From Rhynchonema sp. JSB1_4 (lineage: Eukaryota > Nematoda > Chromadorea > Monhysterida > Xyalidae): a stretch of DNA of 64,000 nucleotides. A program made the translations under genes and the position numbers. A model generated the notes under the pieces. It worked only from the letters and a program-made list of their open reading frames with translations. It was not told where the DNA came from and ran no database searches. Below are positions 62,331-64,000 of the stretch, in pieces (positions within the stretch are counted from its first letter, which is position 1; every line of letters starts with the position of its first letter). The stretch lies in assembly GCA_030248065.1 (NCBI GenBank), contig JASAMV010006547.1:16716-80715 (forward strand), in the 5' to 3' direction.

Positions 62331-64000
62331 CCAGGAACACGGAAATAATTTACATACAAGCCAGTTTCATGGATTTCCGTGCACGGAAATATTTCTGTGT
62401 CACGGAAATATTTCCGGTTTCCGTGTTCCGTGATTTTTTTATATTCACGGAACACGGAAATATTTCCGTGTCAGTAGTTGCTGTTTGCGTCAACACTCGG
62501 GCTTTTGACGTCAGCACGCTGGCTTTTGTCATCACCACCGCAAAAGCACCGGTTGCGTGCCTGAATCATTTCCGTGTTCCGTGGCATGGAAATATTTCCG
62601 TGTTCCGTGATTCTCCCAAATATTCACGGAACACGGAAATATTTCCGTGTTCCGGTTTCCGTGTTCAACCTAAGTCCGCCCTAACCCAATAAATACCTAG
62701 TTGTTCGTGGTGCCTAGTCTTCAAACAGTGCTCTAATAAAAAAATTATTTTTTTTCAATCCTGTGTGAAAACAACCCAAACTATAGTAACAACTGCTACT
62801 ACACGCATTATCGTAACAAAAACCAGCTCGAGTGTGTTCATGCTGTAGGCCATCTGGTGCATTCGCACTGACGATGACCAGGTGCACTACACAAAGAATC
62901 CGCTGCTGTATTGTCCATTCCATCCATAGTTTTACACGCCCGGTATCGCACCGTTGTACATTTTGTGATTATGCGTGCCTTGAGTTTTCCTTTGCTTGTC
63001 TTCGTTCAGCTGTCCGCATTCTCGTCCACCCTCTCACTCTTTCCTGTCCCGGTTTTGTATTATTTTTTTTATTTCCGTAACTCACACAATCTGTTTTGTA
63101 CTTATTTTCATGTCCGTAAATTTCACACCCGGTCTTGTAATTATGCTTCTTCCATATTTTAACCTTCTTCTGTTGTGTATTTCTGAGGGGGTGCCGACGC
63201 AATAAACCAACCAACCAGGTGCACCGTCCGTCTGTGAAAACAGGTTGAAACGGGCAACCAAAATCAAGCAACACTATTGCACATGCGTGCGGCTTTGCTG
63301 GGATCATCTTCAGGAGAAGGAAACATACCGGAGCTGCGCAAGCAGCAAACAGGGAGTCACATGAGCTATCGTCGTTGGTATTGTACAAGGTAGTATTTCG
63401 ACACGAGCTTCTCCAGTACCCGGTAAAGCATCCCATTCCCAGTTTACACGTTGCATTTGGTTTACCGTTTGAGCACGCAGACATGAAGTGTTTTGTTTGG
63501 GTACGGTAGCGGGGCGCTTTAGTGGCGTGAAGCTGTTGTCGCTCATGAAGTGTTTTCAGAATTTACGCGATTTGTTGACTCACGGAAACTTTCCTCTGAC
63601 ATGAAGTATTGACATGGAATGGGGTGTTGTCCTGGGACCGTATCAGAATGTCAAAATCCTGTTCATTTTTGTCGGAGGCCCCATTTTCTGTCAAGTTCCG
63701 CATCAAAGAACCCGGGGGCTCAAAGTGTAAAACTCCGGTATGTAGTGTTCGTTTTTTTATTCAGGTTACACAACGTGAATATTGTTTGGTTTGGGGTGGG
63801 GTGGCGTGATTCTGATACATATGTGAGAATAGATTGATACACACACACTTCTTGCGAATAGAAAGCAAACGAGAGACGTACCAAACGATCGTGGAGCTGA
63901 CTGTACTCAATAAAGCACACGCACAAGGTGGGGCAGAGCACAACGGCAAGCCGCAGGCATGGTGCCACACACCAGCAGTCAGCACACAACCACAGTGTGC
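62331..64000 (+). repeat. Third copy of the inverted-duplication arm with an inverted hinge
   Basis: 62343-63772 repeats 58892-60247 in direct orientation at very high identity by eye. The sequence after it (63773-64000) is the hinge 60248-60498 in reverse orientation. The block runs off the window edge. Confidence 0.85.

Overview
The window is nuclear DNA from an invertebrate animal. Genes are split by many GT-AG introns of roughly 70 bp to several kb, all confident genes lie on the + strand, and the protein products are metazoan. I cannot name the phylum: the kinesin-1 is of general bilaterian type and the amino-acid transporter looks like an AVT3/SLC36-type carrier. Exon models below were built by hand from protein-family resemblance, splice-site consensus and reading-frame phase. 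Most close without frame errors; exceptions are stated.

Layout. (1) 88-13908: 3' part of a class-5 (ATP10-like) P4-ATPase lipid flippase, 23 exons, 5' end outside the window. (2) 13909-21079: repeat-rich intergenic DNA with nested transposons, a tRNA-like sequence, a non-LTR retrotransposon relic and a possible minus-strand exon. (3) 21080-37920: complete kinesin-1 heavy chain, 23 exons plus one candidate 45-nt cassette exon in the motor domain. (4) 37921-41894: intergenic DNA with two transposons and one orphan terminal exon (41080-41178). (5) 41895-47672: amino-acid transporter of the Aa_trans fold, 14 exons. (6) 48426-58512: mitochondrial Hsp90 (TRAP1/Hsp75), 13 recognised exons, a candidate presequence exon, and two places where conserved sequence is missing. 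(7) 58513-64000: a multi-kb inverted duplication plus a third copy, rich in short CACGGAAATA palindromes.

The four genes have no common pathway that I can infer (lipid flipping, microtubule transport, amino-acid transport, mitochondrial chaperoning). The striking content is in the non-coding DNA: at least eight families of short non-autonomous hAT-like elements. Most are bounded by matching 8-bp target-site duplications readable by eye, and many are filled with a short repeat private to their family. Foldback elements, two elements with long terminal inverted repeats and TTAA ends, a ~1.1 kb near-perfect palindrome inside TRAP1, a dispersed ~65-bp block and an over-represented octamer (ATGTTTCA/TGAAACAT) complete the picture. 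I favour the hAT subterminal-repeat expansion and the kinesin loop-12 cassette exon as the most novel observations.
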